This document shows, piece by piece, positions 38,401-47,629 of a DNA stretch of 64,000 nucleotides. This stretch comes from Flavobacteriales bacterium (GTDB lineage: Bacteria; Bacteroidota; Bacteroidia; Flavobacteriales_D; Sanyastnellaceae): positions 1-64,000 of the forward strand of contig JAIXWX010000034.1 of the NCBI GenBank assembly GCA_027491075.1, read 5' to 3'. The notes under the pieces were generated by a model. That model saw only the letters and a list, made by a program, of their open reading frames with translations, ran no database searches and had not been told where the DNA came from. The first letter of the stretch is position 1; each line of letters opens with the position of its first letter. The position numbers were made by a program, and so were the translations under genes.

Positions 38401-38925
38401 AGGGGAGACGATTATCATCTTATTACGGGGCGCTGGAATTTCTATCGTGAATTTATTTTCTCTACCGAACAAAGATTCGGTCGGAGAATCATCTCCTCGG
38501 ATTTTTTACAAGGAAGAAATTATGAATTGAAAGTCATCACAACCAAACCCAGGCTTACATGGCAGCCCAACGGCGCTTCAAGATTAATCGCAGTTTCTGA
38601 ATACACTACAAAAGAAAATATACAAGGATTGGAACGAGCAGTCATTCTAAGCTATGGTTTAGAATTCGCATTGAACAGTACCGAGAAAGGGAGCTTTCAA
38701 GGCAACATCAACTTCTATAGAATAACCTATAACGGTGAAGGAAACAATTCACTCGCATTCGATATGCTCGATGGGCTCAATGCTGGATTTAATAGCACAT
38801 GGAATGTGAGCCTGCAGCGAACTGTAGCAAAGAACCTTCAACTCATTATCAACTACAATGGTCGCAAACCAGAAGGGGTTCCTACAGTTCACGCTGGCGG
38901 TGTACAAGTGCGCGCGTTCTTCTAA
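35473..38925 (+). CDS. Large outer-membrane protein, function unknown
   Basis: A 1150-residue exported protein starting at GTG with a signal peptide that ends near NASAQ (residue 26). Residues 120-260 contain a conserved-looking block (GSISRGLAFGNTQNLS, FDRIFIQIFDD, LIAGDFIIRKPEGYF). A beta-rich middle and a long C-terminal region of amphipathic strands ending in RAFF suggest a large outer-membrane barrel. An EF-hand-like DYNNNGIKELNEFE occurs near residue 840. Related long proteins are found across Bacteroidota without assigned function. It diverges from the MacB-like permease gene; a TACCGTTTG at about 35455 is only a weak promoter candidate. Confidence 0.72.
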   Translation: MSASSTYLRLLLSVVIVCIFCQNASAQLDNRRVVLTIASDSVFLDSSLVMPTSLIITDQKGRKLTNYKYDFPCNCLLRSDSSSIDSVWVEFRVYPPNLQRIVANKDSSMVRTGKGGMIQPFQVGPSTRDILPESGSIQRSGSISRGLAFGNTQNLSVNSTLNLQLSGRITQRYNILASITDDNIPIQPNGNTRQLQDFDRIFIQIFDDQSKLIAGDFIIRKPEGYFVNYFKRAQGAYFETKRSLQSGRIFSAEVSASVSKGRFARNVIQGIEGNQGPYRLTGAENELFIVVLAGTEAVYIDGRLLERGQDKDYIIDYNAAEIIFTPKQFITKDRRITVEFQYSDRRYARPMIHSSLQYGNQASLTYLNVFSESDARNQPLQQELTNDEKLILSNSGDRLLQAAINGIDSLGFNSNEVLYALIDSLGFDSVLVYSNDPAKATYRARFSLVGSGNGDYVEDGFTAFGRKYRWVSPIVSDGTIIRQGNYAPLVLLVSPKKRQVVSVGHKKEWNNGSKAWIEGAASINDVNTFSPLDSRNDDGWALKSGWNIYLSKPNKRSRWFTLGQFEYTSTDFIGVERFREVEFDRNWNRLGLDFLSDFHWISTGLGLDNKEKGQWNVGAAAIRNGSGYSGQRLQGDVKWKTKRWSWNGNAFALQTAGLRNSSFVRHVNDAGWNVGKWRLQFKDEHELNRLFIDSSDTLQSNSYQWYDWQVGIGTQDTLRTSFSIYYRDRIDRRARNTNLDASTRADEYGFKFQHRSLKDNKFTMMASNRRLRVIDPELFTAAPENTLVGRAEYYYKAPSSWLVSSTFYEIGSGLEQRREFVYFEVPAGQGSYVWIDYNNNGIKELNEFEVARFEYEANYIRSFIQTTDYVRTYTNQFSQSVQIQPGRNWKKDSAWKKFVARWSNQASYKIERKTDSEEGTDRFNPFLSDVLDSVLITLNSSVRNVLFFNKSHPVFGADYTIQQVRNRNLLSNGFESRGDDYHLITGRWNFYREFIFSTEQRFGRRIISSDFLQGRNYELKVITTKPRLTWQPNGASRLIAVSEYTTKENIQGLERAVILSYGLEFALNSTEKGSFQGNINFYRITYNGEGNNSLAFDMLDGLNAGFNSTWNVSLQRTVAKNLQLIINYNGRKPEGVPTVHAGGVQVRAFF

Positions 38926-38953
38926 CTTGTTATAAAAAATTGCTCCTATTTAA

Positions 38954-40156
38954 TTAAAACTGAGATCTTCCGAGCTTTTGAGATTCATAGATGTTTCCGT
39001 CTGCAATTCTCCAACCCAATGTGAAGTTAGCGATAAGAGATGTTCCTGTAACGCGATCGCCGTATGGATTGCGATAGTTGTTCAAGATAACCCGGGTATC
39101 CATTCCTACAAATGCGGAAGAGGTGAAGTTGTATTGGTAGGTTAGACCAGCACTGGCTCCAATGGAGTGAAGTCGAAATCGAATGTCGCGGAATTCTCTG
39201 TTCTGATTATCAAATCCATTGTTATTGTTATTGTCGTCGCCATTCCCTCTGTCGCCGCGATAGTCATCAGGGGTGATATCGAGTAGATCGTAGCCAAAGC
39301 CGCCCTTTATTCCAAAGCGGTGACGTGAGTTTGGGGAGAGTAAAAGCTGCTTATCGTAACAAACGGTAAAAGCGAATCCCGAGATTTGATTCGAGTGCAA
39401 TAAGGTATCACCAGTTTGAATGGGAATTCTTCCGAGGGTGTTGGATATGACTCTGAAGTCTAATTCTCCTGTAAGAATATCGCCATTTCTGAAACTTCCG
39501 CCTCCAGCTATTCCAAGATTCAATAATTCTGGGATGGAATCCATACTGATCTGTGGAAGCCAAATCCCCGTCCGGATAGCAAAGAAGCCCATTGATTTCT
39601 TGTAGAAAGAACGAACCCGCATATCGTAGGCACGCTTCCAATCAGGCAATGTTTCTTTATTTCTGCGAAGTTCTTTTACGGTTTCAAAGCGATCTTCAAA
39701 TAAGAAAGCCAAGATCATTGCTTCTTTTGAGCCAGCAGCAAAGTCTTTGTCGCGCAACTTTTCTGCGATGGTAAGAAGGGTTTGGTAAGATGCTCCAGTG
39801 GTGTTTTCCGAGTAGCTGTAATATTCGTTGTTCTTCCGACTAGATCCAATTCCCCCTTTTTGCTCAATCAGTTGATCAAAAAGCTTCGTGCCATAGGAAG
39901 TGCTTAACTTGCCATTTTGAAGCATTTCCATTGTGGCGAGAATGAGAAGATTATTCGGCTCCAATGGACAATATTGATAAAGTGACTGAGCTTCTTCCAA
40001 AGCACTTGCATAATTTTTCTCAGCCAACAATTCATTGATGCGTTTGGCTTGACGCAAGGAGATGCTGAAGCAGTCGTTGTCTTTTTTCGAATCCTCTTGA
40101 GCAAAAAATGATAAGGAAGAAGAAATGAACAGTAAGCAGAATAGAAGATATTTCAT
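38954..40156 (-). CDS. Outer-membrane protein with N-terminal helical repeat region
   Basis: A 400-residue exported protein: signal peptide to about residue 20 (LSFFAQ), an alpha-helical region (about 25-190) that resembles degenerate tetratricopeptide repeats (AKRINELLAEKNYASALEEAQSL is the clearest part), then a beta-barrel-like C-terminal half. An Asn/Asp/Gly-rich loop (GDRGNGDDNNNNNGFDNQN) lies near residue 310. It resembles Bacteroidota surface proteins of unknown role. A tandem AAT-like run in the loop could vary in length. Confidence 0.65.
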   Translation of the reverse strand: MKYLLFCLLFISSSLSFFAQEDSKKDNDCFSISLRQAKRINELLAEKNYASALEEAQSLYQYCPLEPNNLLILATMEMLQNGKLSTSYGTKLFDQLIEQKGGIGSSRKNNEYYSYSENTTGASYQTLLTIAEKLRDKDFAAGSKEAMILAFLFEDRFETVKELRRNKETLPDWKRAYDMRVRSFYKKSMGFFAIRTGIWLPQISMDSIPELLNLGIAGGGSFRNGDILTGELDFRVISNTLGRIPIQTGDTLLHSNQISGFAFTVCYDKQLLLSPNSRHRFGIKGGFGYDLLDITPDDYRGDRGNGDDNNNNNGFDNQNREFRDIRFRLHSIGASAGLTYQYNFTSSAFVGMDTRVILNNYRNPYGDRVTGTSLIANFTLGWRIADGNIYESQKLGRSQF

Positions 40157-40170
40157 AACTCGAAGATACT

Positions 40171-40198
40171 AAAAATAAAAAACCCGCCGAGGCGGGTT
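40171..40198 (-). terminator. Minus-strand terminator between the small peptide gene and the outer-membrane gene
   Basis: AACCCGCC and GGCGGGTT (40181-40188 and 40191-40198) form a perfect eight-base-pair GC-rich stem with a two-base step. On the minus strand it is followed by TTTTATTTTT; on the plus strand there is no T tract. It therefore ends a minus-strand transcript coming from 40200-40550, where no known gene lies. Confidence 0.9.
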
Positions 40199-40245
40199 CA
40201 AAACCAAACAAAAACCAAACACAAACTCACTTGCTGTGAGAAATC

Positions 40246-40311
40246 TTATTTATCATTAAAAATCCAGAGACCTTGTCCGAATTTTGGCACTTCCTTGTTA
40301 TTTTTCTTCAT
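40246..40311 (-). CDS. Possible 21-residue peptide gene (MKKNNKEVPKFGQGLWIFNDK)
   Basis: A short open frame, ATG at 40311 and TAA at 40248-40246, encodes a basic, soluble 21-residue peptide with a FGQGLWIF core. It lies about 48 bases upstream of a strong terminator in the matching orientation, with a small CTCAC/GTGAG hairpin between. The terminator shows that a minus-strand transcript must end here, and this is the only open frame in the interval that fits. The alternative is a non-coding RNA of about 150-300 bases. No family is recognised and the start codon context is not informative. Confidence 0.4.
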   Translation of the reverse strand: MKKNNKEVPKFGQGLWIFNDK

Positions 40312-40475
40312 GGCTGCAATTTTTTGATGACCTAAAATTCGTATTATATAAATGTATAAGGAGGGCAGATTGTAGCAACGGGTTCTTTCTTAGAGTAAAC
40401 GGATGGAAAAAAGCGAGGAACGGGTACTTTTCACTTTAAAACTCAGTATTTTCATAAAGTAATGTTGAAAAGTAT

Positions 40476-40505
40476 TTGCTTATTCAAAAAAAGGTAGTAT
40501 TTTCG
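40476..40505 (+). promoter_or_regulatory. Promoter of the rplM-rpsI operon
   Basis: TTG at 40476-40478 and TATTTTCG at 40498-40505, with 19 bases between, fit the Bacteroidota promoter except for C instead of T in the last TTTG. The predicted start leaves a leader of about 38 bases before rplM. Confidence 0.7.
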
Positions 40506-40548
40506 CAGCCCGTTTTTCAAAAAGGAAATACGCTAGAAATCAATAGCA

Positions 40549-40998
40549 ATGGATACGTTGAGCTATAAAACAGTTTCAGTAAATAAGGAGAATGCCAATA
40601 AGCAGTGGCTTCTTATCGATGCTGAAGGAAAGACATTAGGACGCCTTTCAAGCGAAATCGCATACGTGCTTCGCGGAAAGCATAAGCCAAGTTACACTCC
40701 CCACTCAGACTGTGGAGACCATGTAGTGGTTATCAATGCTGAGAAGGTGCAATTAACTGGCAAGAAGTGGGATGAGAAAGTATACATCCGCTACACTGGC
40801 TACCCAGGTGGTCAGCGATTTGCCACTCCAAAAGAAACCATGGCTAAGCACCCTACAGCAATGATTGAAATGGCTGTTAGAGGTATGTTGCCTAAGAATC
40901 GTTTGGGTCGTGCTGTATATCGCAACTTGTATGTGTATGCAGGACCAAACCACGAGCAAGCTGCTCAACAACCAAAGGAATACAGTTTAAAAGGATAA
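40549..40998 (+). CDS. rplM: 50S ribosomal protein L13
   Basis: A 149-residue L13, an early-assembling protein of the large subunit. Conserved segments WLLIDAEGKTLGRLSS, RGKHKPSYTPHSDCGDHVVVINAE and AVRGMLPKNRLGR are present, and the length is normal. It begins the rplM-rpsI-rpsB-tsf cluster and follows a strong promoter. The 12-base gap to rpsI marks the usual two-gene operon. Confidence 0.98.
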   Translation: MDTLSYKTVSVNKENANKQWLLIDAEGKTLGRLSSEIAYVLRGKHKPSYTPHSDCGDHVVVINAEKVQLTGKKWDEKVYIRYTGYPGGQRFATPKETMAKHPTAMIEMAVRGMLPKNRLGRAVYRNLYVYAGPNHEQAAQQPKEYSLKG

Positions 40999-41010
40999 TT
41001 GTCAAGTTAA

Positions 41011-41404
<394 letters not shown>

Positions 41405-41452
41405 GGAGAGCAGAAGAATTGCTGCTTGTTTAGAATCCAAACTGCCAGGACT

Positions 41453-41495
41453 CTTTTTTCACTGTGGACACTTCACAGTGCTACAGTGAAAAAAG
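41453..41495 (+). promoter_or_regulatory. Two mutually exclusive hairpins in the rpsB leader
   Basis: A 13-base perfect inverted repeat has arms at 41453-41465 (CTTTTTTCACTGT) and 41483-41495 (ACAGTGAAAAAAG). The loop holds CACAGTG (41474-41480), which can instead pair perfectly with CACTGTG (41460-41466). The structures cannot coexist. No T tract follows on either strand, so it is not a simple terminator; it ends 49 bases before the rpsB ATG. Confidence 0.65.
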
Positions 41496-41544
41496 GCTAC
41501 CGGGCGGTTGAATTAAGTGAACGTAAACAAGACAAATCAATACA

Positions 41545-42306
41545 ATGGCAAAAGTTACTTTTGACGAATTGCTGGATGCAGGTGTACATTTTGGTCACCT
41601 CAGCCGCAAGTGGAATCCAAACATGGCCCCTTACATCTTCGGAGAAAAAAAGGGTATCCATATCATCGACCTCAACAAAACGGTCGTTAAACTCGATGAG
41701 GCTGCAAACGCGCTAAAGCAAATTGCAAAGTCTGGAAAGAAAATCCTCTTCGTAGCTACTAAAAAACAAGCAAAAGATATCGTATCTGAAAAGGTAAGCG
41801 CCATCGGCATGCCTTTCGTTACTGAGCGTTGGCCAGGCGGAATGCTTACGAATTTCGTAACCATCCGTAAGGCAGTTAGAAAAATGGCTTCTATTGAGAA
41901 AATGGGAGCGGATGGAACTGCGGCGACTCTTAGCAAACGCGAGCGTCTTCAATTGGATCGTACTTTCATGAAAATGCAAAAGAACCTCGGATCTATCGCA
42001 GATATGAACCGCGTTCCTGCTGCTCTTTTCGTGGTAGACATCATGAAAGAACATATCGCTGTTGCTGAAGCAAAGAGACTAGGTATTCCCGTGTTTGCAA
42101 TGGTAGATACCAATAGCGATCCACGTAAAGTAGATTTCGCTATCCCAGCAAACGACGATGCTACCAAGTCTATTTCAAAGATTTTGGATGTGGTGATCGA
42201 ATCTATCGCAGAAGGGTTGAGCGAGCGCAAAGCCGATAAAGCGGAAGATGTAGAAAGCAAAGGTGAAGCTCGTGGAGGTCGTAAAAAAACCACTGCTGAA
42301 GCTTAA
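41545..42306 (+). CDS. rpsB: 30S ribosomal protein S2
   Basis: A 253-residue S2 of the small subunit, required for docking of S1. [21 protein letters not shown], the GxRW-like [12 protein letters not shown] segment and [31 protein letters not shown] are conserved. The C-terminal 25 residues are Lys/Glu/Ala-rich and variable. It is separated from rpsI by a 144-base leader with an inverted-repeat structure, so it is probably regulated apart from rplM-rpsI, and is followed by tsf. Confidence 0.98.
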   Translation: MAKVTFDELLDAGVHFGHLSRKWNPNMAPYIFGEKKGIHIIDLNKTVVKLDEAANALKQIAKSGKKILFVATKKQAKDIVSEKVSAIGMPFVTERWPGGMLTNFVTIRKAVRKMASIEKMGADGTAATLSKRERLQLDRTFMKMQKNLGSIADMNRVPAALFVVDIMKEHIAVAEAKRLGIPVFAMVDTNSDPRKVDFAIPANDDATKSISKILDVVIESIAEGLSERKADKAEDVESKGEARGGRKKTTAEA

Positions 42307-42379
42307 TCTTAATATCTGCTTTACACGGTCCTAAGGACCTCATATCAAATTTGTCAAAAAAAACACAAAGGATAATACC

Positions 42380-43207
42380 ATGACTATTACCGCTGCAGAC
42401 GTAAACAAATTGCGCAGTATCACAGGAGCAGGTATGATGGATTGCAAAAAAGCGCTCACCGAAGCAAACGGTGACTTTGAAGCGGCTATCGACCTTCTTC
42501 GTAAAAAGGGACAAAAAGTAGCAGCTAGCCGCGGAGATCGCGACGCTGCTGAAGGTCTCGTAATCACCAAAAAGACGGACGACGGAAAAACAGGTGTCCT
42601 CATCGTTCTCAACTGCGAAACAGATTTCGTAGCTAAAAACGCTGACTTCGATAAAGTAGCAAATACCATCTGCGATATCGCAGTGGCGAACAAGCCTGCG
42701 ACTATCGATGAGTTGAAGGCAATCACTTATCCAGGAACGGATTTAACCATCGCGGATAAAATCATCGAAGAAATTGGAAAAATAGGCGAGAAAATAGACC
42801 TCTCTACTTATTCCATCATCAACGCTGAATTTATCTCCTGCTACAATCACCCAGGAAATAAATTGGCAGCTATGGTTGGCTTCAATAAGTCGATCGCTGA
42901 AGAAGTAGGAAGAGACGTTGCGATGCAGGCTGCCGCTATGGCTCCGATCGCACTGGACGAATCTTCTGTTCCAGAAGATGTGAAGCAAAGAGAAATCGAA
43001 GTTGGAAAAGAACAAGCCGTGAACGAGGGTAAACCAGCTGACATGGCTGAAAAAATCGCGATGGGTCGCCTCAATAAATTCTATAAGGAAGCTACATTGC
43101 TCAACCAAGAGTTTATCAAGGATGGCAAGCTTTCGGTTGCTCAATACCTCAAGAGCGTAGATAAAGATCTTACTGCAATTGACTTTAAGAGAGTCTCTTT
43201 AAGCTAA
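42380..43207 (+). CDS. tsf: Elongation factor Ts
   Basis: A 275-residue nucleotide exchange factor that regenerates EF-Tu-GTP. The N-terminal helical domain with KLRSITGAGMMDCKKALTEANGD and the core with GVLIVLNCETDFVAKN are intact, and the C-terminal core domain with AAMAPIALDESSVPEDV follows. The length is in the normal range. It lies 73 bases after rpsB in the standard order and is followed by a strong terminator. Confidence 0.98.
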   Translation: MTITAADVNKLRSITGAGMMDCKKALTEANGDFEAAIDLLRKKGQKVAASRGDRDAAEGLVITKKTDDGKTGVLIVLNCETDFVAKNADFDKVANTICDIAVANKPATIDELKAITYPGTDLTIADKIIEEIGKIGEKIDLSTYSIINAEFISCYNHPGNKLAAMVGFNKSIAEEVGRDVAMQAAAMAPIALDESSVPEDVKQREIEVGKEQAVNEGKPADMAEKIAMGRLNKFYKEATLLNQEFIKDGKLSVAQYLKSVDKDLTAIDFKRVSLS

Positions 43208-43228
43208 GATTTTGATTTAGAAAATAAT

Positions 43229-43259
43229 AAAATCCCGTCTTCCGACGGGATTTTTTTTT
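43229..43259 (+). terminator. Terminator after tsf
   Basis: ATCCCGTC and GACGGGAT form an eight-base-pair stem around TTCC, preceded by A residues and followed by a run of nine T. Confidence 0.92.
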
Positions 43260-43304
43260 GTGATTTTTATAATGAACAGTGAAGGAAATTGTGAGTTTTT
43301 TATT

Positions 43305-43333
43305 TTGTATTAGTCGGTTGCCTCTTATTTTCG
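43305..43333 (+). promoter_or_regulatory. Promoter of sdhCAB
   Basis: TTG at 43305-43307 and TATTTTCG at 43326-43333 are 18 bases apart, the same -7 variant as the rplM promoter. It lies 21 bases before the sdhC ATG. Confidence 0.65.
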
Positions 43334-43354
43334 CCGAGCAAAATCAATTCACTT

Positions 43355-44047
43355 ATGGCTTCTGCTATTTTTAAATCGTCTCTTACCAAGAAATTCTGGA
43401 TGGCCCTCACGGGAATTTTCTTGATTTCGTTCTTGGTGGTCCACTGCGCGATTAACGCGACTATTTTCTTCAACGACGGTGGAAAGACCTTCAATGTTTG
43501 GGCCCATTTTATGGGAACCAACATCATTATCCGAACCATGGAAATCGTGCTTTTTGCGGGTTTGCTGCTGCACGTCATCGATGGACTTATCCTCTACTTT
43601 CAAAATAGAAAGGCCCGCCCGGTGAAGTACGCCTATGAAAAGTCTTCGGCCAGTAGCACTTGGTACTCGCGCTCAATGGCGCTCCTGGGAACGCTTATAT
43701 TGCTTTTCCTCATCTTGCACATGTATCATTTTTGGTTCAAGACAAGAATCACACATCTGGACGTTACCAATCATGTCATGATGATTGATGGTTTAGAGTA
43801 TGAAAATCTATATGCCCAAATGCAATTGGTATTTAGCAATCTGATCGTGGTCATTGTGTATGTGCTCGGATGTATTTCTCTTTTCTGGCACTTGCTACAT
43901 GGCTTCAAGAGCGCTTTCCAGTCGCTTGGATTCAATCATTTGAAGTATAAGAATGCCATAGCTTTTGTTGGTGACGCCTTCTCGGTAATTATACCAGCGA
44001 TTTTCGCAGCAATGCCTCTTGCATTCTATCTCAAGTTTATTCAATAA
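43355..44047 (+). CDS. sdhC: Succinate dehydrogenase cytochrome b subunit
   Basis: A 230-residue membrane subunit with five predicted helices, as in the single-subunit (type B) diheme cytochrome b of Bacteroidota succinate:quinone oxidoreductase. Candidate heme-ligand histidines occur within or next to the helices: VVHCAINAT, AGLLLHVIDG, LILHMYHFWF and FWHLLHGFKSAF. It anchors SdhAB and passes electrons to menaquinone. It starts the sdhCAB operon and follows its own promoter. Confidence 0.93.
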   Translation: MASAIFKSSLTKKFWMALTGIFLISFLVVHCAINATIFFNDGGKTFNVWAHFMGTNIIIRTMEIVLFAGLLLHVIDGLILYFQNRKARPVKYAYEKSSASSTWYSRSMALLGTLILLFLILHMYHFWFKTRITHLDVTNHVMMIDGLEYENLYAQMQLVFSNLIVVIVYVLGCISLFWHLLHGFKSAFQSLGFNHLKYKNAIAFVGDAFSVIIPAIFAAMPLAFYLKFIQ

Positions 44048-44076
44048 GAAATTAAATAAGTCAAAACGAAAGTAAA

Positions 44077-46077
44077 ATGACGTTGGACGCCAAAATACCT
44101 TCCGGATCAATCGATCAAAAGTGGACCAAGTACAAGAACTCAGTTCGACTGGTCAATCCGGCAAACAAAAGAAACATTGATGTGATCGTTGTTGGCACTG
44201 GTCTCGCAGGAGCCTCTGCAGCAGCCTCACTCGCTGAAATGGGATACAAGGTGAAAGCACTTTGCTTCCAAGACAGTCCACGCCGCGCGCACTCTATTGC
44301 TGCGCAAGGTGGAATCAATGCTGCAAAGAATTACATGAACGACGGGGATAGCACTTATCGTTTGTTTTATGATACCATCAAAGGAGGTGACTACCGTTCA
44401 CGCGAGGCCAACGTACACAGGCTGGCTGAGGTAAGCGCTAACATTATCGACCAATGCGTGGCACAAGGAGTTCCATTTGCACGTGATTATGGCGGACTAT
44501 TGGACAATCGTTCGTTCGGTGGAACTCAGGTGTCAAGGACTTTTTACGCGAAAGGGCAAACAGGTCAACAGCTTCTTTTGGGAGCGTACTCTGCCATGTC
44601 GCGCCAAGTTGGAAAGGGTAATATTCAGTTGCTCAACCGTCATGAAATGTTGGATTTGGTAATTGTGGACGGTAAGGCGAGAGGAATCATTGCGAGAAAC
44701 ATGGTGACAGGAGAGTTAGAACGTCACAGTGCGCATGCAGTGGCATTGTGCACAGGGGGTTATGGCAACGTGTTTTTCCTTTCTACCAATGCCATGGGAT
44801 CCAACGTTACTGCGGGCTGGAGAGCACATCGCAGAGGAGCTTTGTTTGCAAATCCGTGCTTTACTCAAATTCACCCAACGTGCATTCCAGTTTCCGGCGA
44901 TCATCAATCAAAACTTACCCTCATGTCGGAATCGTTGAGAAACGACGGACGTATTTGGGTTCCGAAGTTCAAAGAAGATGCGGAAGCCATTCGCGCTAAG
45001 AAATTGCGTCCGAATGATCTTCCAGAAGAAAGAAGAGACTACTACTTAGAAAGAAGGTATCCTGCATTTGGAAACTTGGTACCGCGTGACATCGCTTCCA
45101 GAGCGGCTAAGGAAAGATGTGACGAGGGATTTGGGGTAAACTCCACAGGTGAAGCGGTATATCTCGATTTTAGTGCCGCCATTGTACGCTACGGAAAGGC
45201 TGAAGCAAACGTAAAAGGATTGCACAACGTAACAGATGCGGAGATCTTAAAACTCGGAAAGAAGGTGGTAGAAGCCAAGTACGGAAATCTCTTTCAGATG
45301 TACGAGCAAATCGTTGACGAAAATCCATATGAAACCCCAATGATGATTTATCCCGCGGTGCATTATACCATGGGAGGACTGTGGGTGGATTATGAGTTGA
45401 TGACAACCATACCCGGTTGCTATGCTTGCGGCGAAGCCAACTTCTCAGACCACGGTGCGAATAGACTAGGAGCTTCTGCATTGATGCAAGGATTGGCAGA
45501 TGGATATTTCGTATTGCCTTATACCATTGGTAACTATTTGGCAGATGAAATCAAAACAGGTTCCATTCCAACGAATACACCTGAGTTTGATGAAGCGGAA
45601 AATAACGTAAGAAAACAGCTAGAAGGATTCTTCACCAATGGAGGCACCAAGCCTGTTGATTATTACCACAAGAAGTTGGGTAAAATCATTTGGGATAAGT
45701 GCGGAATGGCAAGAAATGAAGAGGGCTTAAAGTGGGCTATCACAGAGATCAAGAAGATTCGCGAAGATTTCTATAAGAATGTCAGAGTTCCTGGATCTAT
45801 GAAAGGAATGAATCCTGAGCTAGAGAAAGCAGCCCGCGTTGCTGATTTCATAGAGCTCGGCGAATTGATGTGTTTGGATGCATTGAATAGAAATGAGAGT
45901 TGTGGAGGGCACTTTAGAGAAGAATACCAAACACCAGATGGAGAAGCTCTTCGTGACGATGAGAACTACATGTATGTAGCTGCTTGGCAATTCACTGGAA
46001 ATCCTAGTGAACCTAATTTGATCAAAGAAGACTTGATCTATGAGAATATTAAAGTTTCTGCCCGTTCTTATAAATAA
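44077..46077 (+). CDS. sdhA: Succinate dehydrogenase/fumarate reductase flavoprotein subunit
   Basis: A 666-residue flavoprotein that oxidises succinate in the TCA cycle. The FAD-binding GTGLAG is at 40-45, the covalent FAD ligand His72 is in [14 protein letters not shown], and the dicarboxylate-binding [10 protein letters not shown] and [18 protein letters not shown] segments are intact. It is longer than the E. coli protein (588), as usual for the type B group. It is followed by sdhB after 14 bases. Confidence 0.97.
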   Translation: MTLDAKIPSGSIDQKWTKYKNSVRLVNPANKRNIDVIVVGTGLAGASAAASLAEMGYKVKALCFQDSPRRAHSIAAQGGINAAKNYMNDGDSTYRLFYDTIKGGDYRSREANVHRLAEVSANIIDQCVAQGVPFARDYGGLLDNRSFGGTQVSRTFYAKGQTGQQLLLGAYSAMSRQVGKGNIQLLNRHEMLDLVIVDGKARGIIARNMVTGELERHSAHAVALCTGGYGNVFFLSTNAMGSNVTAGWRAHRRGALFANPCFTQIHPTCIPVSGDHQSKLTLMSESLRNDGRIWVPKFKEDAEAIRAKKLRPNDLPEERRDYYLERRYPAFGNLVPRDIASRAAKERCDEGFGVNSTGEAVYLDFSAAIVRYGKAEANVKGLHNVTDAEILKLGKKVVEAKYGNLFQMYEQIVDENPYETPMMIYPAVHYTMGGLWVDYELMTTIPGCYACGEANFSDHGANRLGASALMQGLADGYFVLPYTIGNYLADEIKTGSIPTNTPEFDEAENNVRKQLEGFFTNGGTKPVDYYHKKLGKIIWDKCGMARNEEGLKWAITEIKKIREDFYKNVRVPGSMKGMNPELEKAARVADFIELGELMCLDALNRNESCGGHFREEYQTPDGEALRDDENYMYVAAWQFTGNPSEPNLIKEDLIYENIKVSARSYK

Positions 46078-46091
46078 TTAAACAGAAGGCA

Positions 46092-46844
46092 ATGAATTTA
46101 ACATTGAAAGTGTGGCGCCAAAAGAGCACCAGCGAACAAGGAAAATTAGTCGAGTATAAGGTTTCAGAGATTTCTGAAGACATGTCGTTTTTGGAAATGA
46201 TGGACGTACTCAACTATAAACTGATAGAGAGCGGCGATGATCCAGTGGCTTTTGACCACGATTGCCGCGAAGGAATTTGTGGGATGTGTAGCATGTTCAT
46301 CAACGGAGAGGCACATGGACCCAACCGTGGAGTGACTACTTGCCAATTGCACATGCGCTCATTTAAAGACGGAGATACCATTTATATCGAACCCTGGAGA
46401 AGCGCTGCGTTTCCTGTAATCAAAGATTTGATGGTAGACAGAAGCGCCTTCGATCGTGTGCAGCAGGCGGGAGGATTTATTTCTGTGAATACCAGCGGCC
46501 GCACGCTTGATGCCAACGCTATTCCTGTTCCTAAGGAAGATGCAGATAAGAGCTTTGATGCTGCAACATGTATTGGATGTGGTGCCTGCGTTGCCACTTG
46601 TCCTAATGGATCTGCAATGCTTTTTGTGAGTGCGAAAGTTTCTCAGTATGCATTGTTGCCGCAAGGTCAGGTAGAAAGAAAGGAGCGTGTGCTAAACATG
46701 GTGAAGAAGATGGATGAAGAAGGTTTTGGAAACTGTTCGAATATTGGTGCATGCGAAGTGCAGTGTCCAAAGAACATCAGTTTAGACAACATCGCCCGTA
46801 TGAATCGGGAGTACCTCATGGCTTCCATCAAGCCAGAGAACTGA
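46092..46844 (+). CDS. sdhB: Succinate dehydrogenase iron-sulfur subunit
   Basis: A 250-residue electron-transfer subunit. The [2Fe-2S] ligands are in CREGICGMC with a distal Cys in TTCQLH; the C-terminal domain has [15 protein letters not shown] and [13 protein letters not shown] for the [4Fe-4S] and [3Fe-4S] centres. It passes electrons from SdhA to the membrane heme subunit. It ends the operon ahead of a clear terminator. Confidence 0.97.
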   Translation: MNLTLKVWRQKSTSEQGKLVEYKVSEISEDMSFLEMMDVLNYKLIESGDDPVAFDHDCREGICGMCSMFINGEAHGPNRGVTTCQLHMRSFKDGDTIYIEPWRSAAFPVIKDLMVDRSAFDRVQQAGGFISVNTSGRTLDANAIPVPKEDADKSFDAATCIGCGACVATCPNGSAMLFVSAKVSQYALLPQGQVERKERVLNMVKKMDEEGFGNCSNIGACEVQCPKNISLDNIARMNREYLMASIKPEN

Positions 46845-46866
46845 TAGATTTTCCCTAAAAGAAAAA

Positions 46867-46898
46867 AAAGCCGTTTTCATTCTTGAAACGGCTTTTTT
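46867..46898 (+). terminator. Terminator after sdhB
   Basis: AAAAGCCGTTT and AAACGGCTTTT form an 11-base-pair stem around eight bases, followed by T residues. Confidence 0.9.
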
Positions 46899-46981
46899 AT
46901 TTTAGAGGACTAACTGCTCTATGTTAATATTGAAAAATCCCCTCTCGTCAATTCTGGCGCTGGATTTCTACTTTCGCCAAG

Positions 46982-47536
46982 ATGATCAGTTATATCGATA
47001 TTATATTGGTGTTGCTCATTGTTCTCGCGGCATGGAGAGGATGGAGAAATGGGTTTGTGATTGAGCTCTTTTCTTCTCTTTCTATTTTCGTTGGAATTTA
47101 TGCAGGAATTCATTTAAGCGATTGGTTTACCCAATGGCTTCGCAACTCCATGGAAGTTCAGTCGACTTACGCTCCGCTTTTCAGTTTTCTTGCCATTCTT
47201 GTAATCGTGATTATTGGGTTGTGGCTGCTGGCAAGGTTGATTACTAAAACAGTAAAAGCCGGTGGTGCGGAAAGATGGAATCAAATAGGCGGGTCGTTCT
47301 TCGCTATTTGTAAAACGGTACTAAGTATCAGTGTACTGTTTTTAATTTTTCACTCCATCGATACAAAGGCGTCTATCATACCCCAAAGCCAAAAGGATAA
47401 ATCGTATTTCTATCAGCCCATCTATCGTTTTTCTCTGATTATACTTCCTTCCATTAAGGATAGTGAATTTTATAAACAGTATATACCCAACCCTGCAGTG
47501 GAGCAAACAGAGAAAGAACTGGAAAAGCCGAAATAG
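46982..47536 (+). CDS. CvpA family membrane protein
   Basis: A 184-residue protein with four hydrophobic segments and the CvpA signature near the N terminus (MISYIDIILVLLIVLAAWRGWRNGF with the GWxxGF-type turn). CvpA homologues are linked to colicin V production in E. coli and to envelope stress tolerance elsewhere; the molecular role is unclear. A TACTTTCG box at 46969-46976 just before the ATG could give an almost leaderless transcript. Bases 47423-47475 near its 3' end are repeated at 55804-55856, beyond an 8.4-kb block, and each copy is followed by a different C-terminal tail and stop. Confidence 0.85.
   Translation: MISYIDIILVLLIVLAAWRGWRNGFVIELFSSLSIFVGIYAGIHLSDWFTQWLRNSMEVQSTYAPLFSFLAILVIVIIGLWLLARLITKTVKAGGAERWNQIGGSFFAICKTVLSISVLFLIFHSIDTKASIIPQSQKDKSYFYQPIYRFSLIILPSIKDSEFYKQYIPNPAVEQTEKELEKPK
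47423..47475. repeat. 53-bp direct repeat, left copy (within cvpA 3' end)
   Basis: Matches 55804-55856 at 52 of 53 positions; the only difference is A at 47467 versus G at 55848. Encodes YRFSLIILPSIKDSEFY in both copies. Confidence 0.97.
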
Positions 47537-47629
47537 GAGGTATGAAGATCAAATTTGAGTAGGGTTTTTGTTGTTGTAGGTAGGGGATTTTTCCATAAGT
47601 TTGAACCGTCAGCTATAAACCAAAACCAA

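Larger units (their letters stand above)
40199..40548. other. 350-bp interval upstream of rplM
   Basis: Contains the candidate peptide gene on the minus strand, the rplM promoter on the plus strand and otherwise AT-rich sequence. A small hairpin, CTCAC and GTGAG around AGCAA on the minus strand, lies at about 40224-40240. No riboswitch or tRNA pattern was seen. Confidence 0.5.

Noticed and set aside
38380-38402. A GGTTTCGAATCC stretch resembling a tRNA T-arm
   Set aside because: Inside a coding sequence, with no acceptor stem or anticodon arm around it. No tRNA was found in the window.
41453-41495. Terminator between rpsI and rpsB
   Set aside because: The stem is preceded by T and followed by A residues on the plus strand, the reverse of an intrinsic terminator; treated as a leader structure.
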